From Conoideocrella luteorostrata (taxonomy: Eukaryota > Ascomycota > Sordariomycetes > Hypocreales > Clavicipitaceae), in the NCBI GenBank assembly GCA_032433595.1, contig JASWJB010000611.1, forward strand, positions 1 to 11,289: 11,289 nucleotides of DNA, written 5' to 3'. The notes beneath the pieces are model-generated. The model was not told where the DNA came from and ran no database searches. It worked only from the letters and a program-made list of their open reading frames with translations. Shown here one piece after another: positions 8,256 through 11,289 of the stretch (position 1 is the first letter of the stretch; every line of letters begins with the position of its first letter). Both the position numbers and the translations under genes were made by a program.

Positions 8256-8790
8256 CTTCTTGAACGCCTGTATGTCTTCCGATATTTGAACCTTTCAACG
8301 AGCTCATCAATTAACTTGCAATACCTGATGCTTGTTGCAGCCTATACGTCCGACATTCGAACGTTTCAACGAGCTCGCTAACTAACTTGCCATGTTCAAT
8401 GCTTCTTACAGAGCATGTACTGTACGTCTTCCGGTAATCGAGCCTTTTAACGACCTCGTTAACTGACTTTCGATATCTGATGCTTTATGCAGTGTACGTC
8501 GTCCGAGAATTGAACCTTTAAACGAGCTTGCCAGACTGACCTGCGATATTAGATGCCTGTATGTCTTCCGATATTTAAGCCTTTTTCGACAAGCTCGTCC
8601 GATTAACCTGCGATGGCTGATGCCTGCACACCTTCCGAGATTTGAACCGTTTTATTCTCTTGGTTAGCTACCTTACGATATACAACACCTGTATGTGTTC
8701 TGGGAATTGAACCTTTTCAGCGAGCTCGCCAGATGAACTTGCAATATCGAATGCCTCCCGGAGCCCGTACGTCTTCCGGGAACCGAACCA
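8256..8790 (+). repeat. ~65-78-bp degenerate tandem repeat array
   Basis: About eight units are marked by TACGTCTTCCGA-like words at roughly 8271, 8345, 8423, 8495, 8559, 8627, 8691 and 8768. Each is followed by TTGAACCTTT, CAACGAGCTCG, AACTTGCGATAT and TGATGCTTCTTGCAG variants. The GAGCTC core and CTTCCG are the best kept parts. There is no recognisable gene; the 85-codon ORF starting at 8733 overlaps the array and lacks any known feature. Confidence 0.8.
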
Positions 8791-9159
8791 CTTCATCGTT
8801 GTCACAAGTGAGCAGCTATGGAAGTCGGGTCTCTAAGCAGTGGAATATTGTCATTGATTTCTATCTAATTGCGGGGAATTCGACTACTATTTATCTCTGC
8901 GATATGCCTCTTCTTGTGGATTCATTTCATTCCATTGATTCTGACGATATCGTAGGCTTCCGGCGATGCGCTTCCGTCGGCATCGTATGATTCTGATGAT
9001 ATTGACTGCTTCCGTTGATGCTGACCGATTCCGGTCGTACGTTTCCGGTGATGTTGAATGCTTCCGATAATGTTGAATGTTTCCGTCGCATCGTGCGTTG
9101 GTGGTGAGAATGTTTCCTGTGACAATCGTCTTCGTCAGATTACCTTACAATGTCTAATG
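8791..9159 (+). repeat. Spacer with short GATG-TGCTTCCG repeats
   Basis: Bases 8791-8930 show nothing I recognise. From about 8936 to 9100, words such as GATTCTGA, GATGTTGAATGCTTCCG and GCTTCCGTCG recur every 15-30 bp, related to the CTTCCG core of the adjacent array. A 67-codon minus-strand ORF crosses it but merely reads the repeat. Confidence 0.5.
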
Positions 9160-9270
9160 GGATACGATGCTTGCTGCAGCGCCTATACGTCTCCCGACAA
9201 TTAAATCTTTCAACAAGCTTGTTCACTGACTTGCAATACCTGATGCTTCTCGCAGCGCTGTATATCTTCC
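9160..9270 (+). repeat. Last units of the tandem array, truncated at 9270
   Basis: TATACGTCTCCCGACAATTAAATC, CAACAAGCTTG and TGATGCTTCTCGCAG repeat the 8256-8790 unit. The next unit begins TATATCTTCCGAG at 9260 and breaks off where the hairpin element starts. Confidence 0.65.
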
Positions 9271-9271
9271 G

Positions 9272-9345
9272 AGGAGGACACTAGTCCTTATAGTCTACTT
9301 CTTTAATTCTTTAAATAAGAAGACCTAAAGGACGTTAGTGTTCTT
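9272..9345. repeat. Imperfect hairpin at the start of the third repeat copy
   Basis: GGACACTAGTCCTT (9277-9290) is an imperfect inverse of AAGGACGTTAGTGTTC (9328-9343), with TCTACTTCTT and AAGAAGACC also pairing inside. Its position before the copy at 9365, with ACTAG and CGTTAGT words, mirrors the 4965-5030 palindrome centre. Confidence 0.55.
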
Positions 9346-9480
9346 CTCAGGAAACAACTTATAGTCTCCTCCCTTTTCCGCTTACGACTCAAGCGAAAAA
9401 ACCACCTATCCCACCGGCATTTTGTGCGCTACCCGCTACAGAGGTGTCGGGCGCCGGGAGCGGCTTTATTTCCGCTGCAT
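9346..9480 (+). repeat. Diverged third copy of the inverted-repeat arm
   Basis: Bases 9365-9441 align with 5078-5154 from CTCCTCCCTTTTCCGCTTAC through GGCATTTTGTGCGCT to the CAGAG region. Differences are six transitions, all C to T or G to A in this copy, one transversion and two single-base indels. The flanks at 9346-9364 and 9442-9480 align only weakly. The transition bias is that expected from RIP. Confidence 0.85.
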
Positions 9481-10110
9481 CGTGTGCGCGGCGTTGTTGC
9501 GAGTCTTGTGCGTTGGGATTTAGTCTGGTCTCGTGGTATTGCTATTGTGTTGTGTTATGGTACTGCGCCTGTAAGACCGCCTGCCGCTGGATTCCCGGCT
9601 AGTCGGGTTTTTCGTAGATTGCGCACTAGGTGTTTTGTTTCGCGCCCTATTTCTTAGTACATCTTATGGGCTGGGCTGTTGGGCATCTTCCGCGCCGGGT
9701 TTGGTCTTGTCTCGTGCTGTTGCTGTTGTGATGTGTTGTGCTGTTGTGTTGTGTCGTGCTGTTGTTGTGAGTTACACAGGGTTGTGCAATGATCTAGATC
9801 ATCGGCTTCAAATTAAATATATTCATAACTCTCTGTTTATCTAAGAAGAAGAAAACAAGTCAAAGTGGGAAGCTCGATATCGCCGTATAAATATCGTAGC
9901 TGAAAGGTGACCACGTGACGTGCTTAGTGCTTCCTATTGTGCTTGGCCCCCCTGTCGCTGGATTCCTGACTAAGGAAATTTTTTGGATACATTACGCGCT
10001 GGGTGTAATGTTTTAGGCCTTTCTTTTAATTTAAATTCATGCGCTACGTTCTTCTGCATCTTATGCACTAGCTTTTTCTGCATATTGTGCCCTAGTTATT
10101 GCTGCGCTGT
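9481..10110 (+). repeat. Degenerate repeat units after the third copy
   Basis: CATCTTCCGCGCCGGGTTTG (9684-9703), CGCTGGATTCCCGGCTAG (9585) with GGGTTTTTCGTAGATTGCGCAC, and GCTGTTGCTGTTGTG match the 5335-5600 units. Weaker remnants lie at 9945-10110, such as TCTGCATCTTATGCACTAG. About 9785-9910 is unlike the units and includes a perfect palindrome ATGATCTAGATCAT (9789-9802) and a CACGTG hexamer (9912-9917). ORFs of 69-77 codons here only read the repeats. Confidence 0.55.
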
Positions 10111-10235
10111 GTTAAGGACTCGAGCTTAAGCTCGCGTACCTACTCCGTACAAGGCGCGTTACTAACGCAGAGTAAAGGGACAAGACAGGCATACCCCTGT
10201 CAGGGGCACACTATAGCGCATTAGCTTAGCAGCGT
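10111..10235. repeat. Palindrome-rich junction before the AT-rich tract
   Basis: Perfect palindrome CGAGCTTAAGCTCG (10121-10134), hairpin GCGTT-ACT-AACGC (10156-10168), GACAGG...CCTGTC (10184-10201) and CCCCTG-T-CAGGGG (10194-10206). No gene. The last CpG before the AT-rich tract is at 10233-10234. Confidence 0.6.
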
Positions 10236-11289
10236 AGAGAAGATAGGAAAGGAGCTTCTTACTTCTTTTTCTCCCTTTTCTCTTCTTAAGCTTATAGATA
10301 TTATAATTAGTGCTTATTTATAAATACCTTAAGGCTAGTTTATTATATTTTATAAGCTTTACTTATATATAATAATAAATATAAGTAAAGGCTACTTAAT
10401 ATTATATTAATAATTAATATTCTTAGGTAACTTAATTAATAAGTTTAAAGAATTATAAAACCTTATTCTTTAATAATAAGTATAAATTATAATACTTATA
10501 AACCTTTTTTAAAAATAGCTTAGTAAAAATACTAGCTTAAGCTAGCTAAGTATACTTAGTTTTAATCCCTTAAGCTATTAACTAATATTACTAATAAATA
10601 ATAAAAATATATTTGCTTTAATTAAATAAAAACTAATTTTTATAAGCTTTTTTTTTAATAATAATAAGTTATTTTTTATAGCTTAAAAATTATTAATAAT
10701 ATATAAATTATAAGTAAATTAATAATTTATTAAAATATAATAAAACTAATAAATATTTCTTTATTAAAACTTATTCTTAAAAGTTTAAGTATAAATAATA
10801 CTTATTTTTAAATAAAATACTTAATATAATTATAATATAAATATTTTCTTAAATTATTTAAAATTTATATTTATAAATTTATATTAAAAAAAAGTAATTT
10901 TATTAGTTTTTTAATATTTAAAATAATAATAAAAAAAAAGCTTTATAATATTTTTTATATAATTTAAATAATAATTTATATTAATAAAAAATATATATTA
11001 AAATAATAATTTAAAGTTAATTTAGCTTTAAAAAGTAATTTCTTAAAAACTTTAAAAATATAGCTTTAAATAAAATATCCTTAAGAATAATTATTTTTTT
11101 ATTATTAATTAATATAAAAGTATTATAATTAATATTAAATTATATTACCTTAAGTAAAAATACTTAATAAAATAAATATAACTTTTATTTATATTAAAAA
11201 ATAACTAAAATTAAAATAATAATATAATAATAATAAATATAAGTATAATAAATATAAAATTATAATAAAAAAAATAAAAATAAAAATAA
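10236..11289. repeat. AT-rich tract with saturated RIP signature
   Basis: About 1 kb is nearly all A/T. Remaining C bases are followed by T or by another C, and G bases are preceded almost only by A or G. I found no CpA and no CpG, and TpG only at 10311 and 10614. That is the expected end state when CpA (and CpG) are converted on both strands. No ORF or element family survives. It is probably a decayed transposon or a duplicated sequence, and it continues past the window. Confidence 0.85.

Noticed and set aside
5029..10110. LTR retrotransposon with LTRs at ~5029-5879 and ~9272-10110
   Set aside because: The spacing is suggestive, but the interior has no gag, protease, reverse transcriptase or integrase trace, and a further copy of the unit is inverted at 4590-4795.
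10236..11289. Mitochondrial DNA insertion as cause of the AT-richness
   Set aside because: No mitochondrial gene or tRNA is recognisable, and the strict absence of CpA and CpG points to RIP rather than plain AT bias.
1..11289. tRNA, rRNA or telomeric repeats
   Set aside because: I found no tRNA-like box A/box B cloverleaf, rRNA segment or TTAGGG arrays by reading both strands; a covariance-model scan would be decisive.

Overview
The window reads as nuclear DNA of a filamentous ascomycete (Pezizomycotina). The evidence is two multi-intron genes with short GT-AG introns (mostly 56-160 bp) carrying CTAAC/CTGAC-type branch points, protein families typical of fungal secondary metabolism, and an AT-rich tract with the signature of repeat-induced point mutation (RIP). 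I cannot name the species.

Layout. (1) Bases 142-1939, minus strand: a LaeA-like class I SAM-dependent methyltransferase. I rebuilt it from 11 exons, including two 23-bp micro-exons and one GC-AG intron. (2) Bases 1940-2544: a divergent intergenic promoter region with a 16-bp GC palindrome (CGG-N10-CCG) and a pair of GCATGCAT sites. (3) Bases 2545-4376, plus strand: a complete cytochrome P450 of 498 aa in six exons, with all catalytic signatures. The two genes are head to head and could be co-regulated parts of a small secondary-metabolite locus. Neither shows a disabling mutation.

(4) Bases 4377-10235 hold no gene I can support and are a mosaic of repeats. A GC-rich repeat unit leads into a near-perfect ~175-bp inverted repeat (4796-4970 / 5029-5206). 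Degenerate ~185-bp tandem units follow to 5879. Next is a 2.3-kb CAT/CAG/CGG-rich island (5880-8160) interleaved with three recurring motif families, then a ~65-78-bp tandem array (8256-8790 and 9160-9270). A diverged third copy of the inverted-repeat element with its degenerate units (9272-10110) interrupts the last unit of that array. A short palindrome-rich junction (10111-10235) closes the mosaic.

(5) Bases 10236-11289 are an AT-rich tract in which I find no CpA or CpG and only two TpG. This is what saturated RIP would leave. The window therefore runs from a small metabolic gene pair through decaying repeats into an AT-isochore, as in accessory or subtelomere-like fungal compartments.
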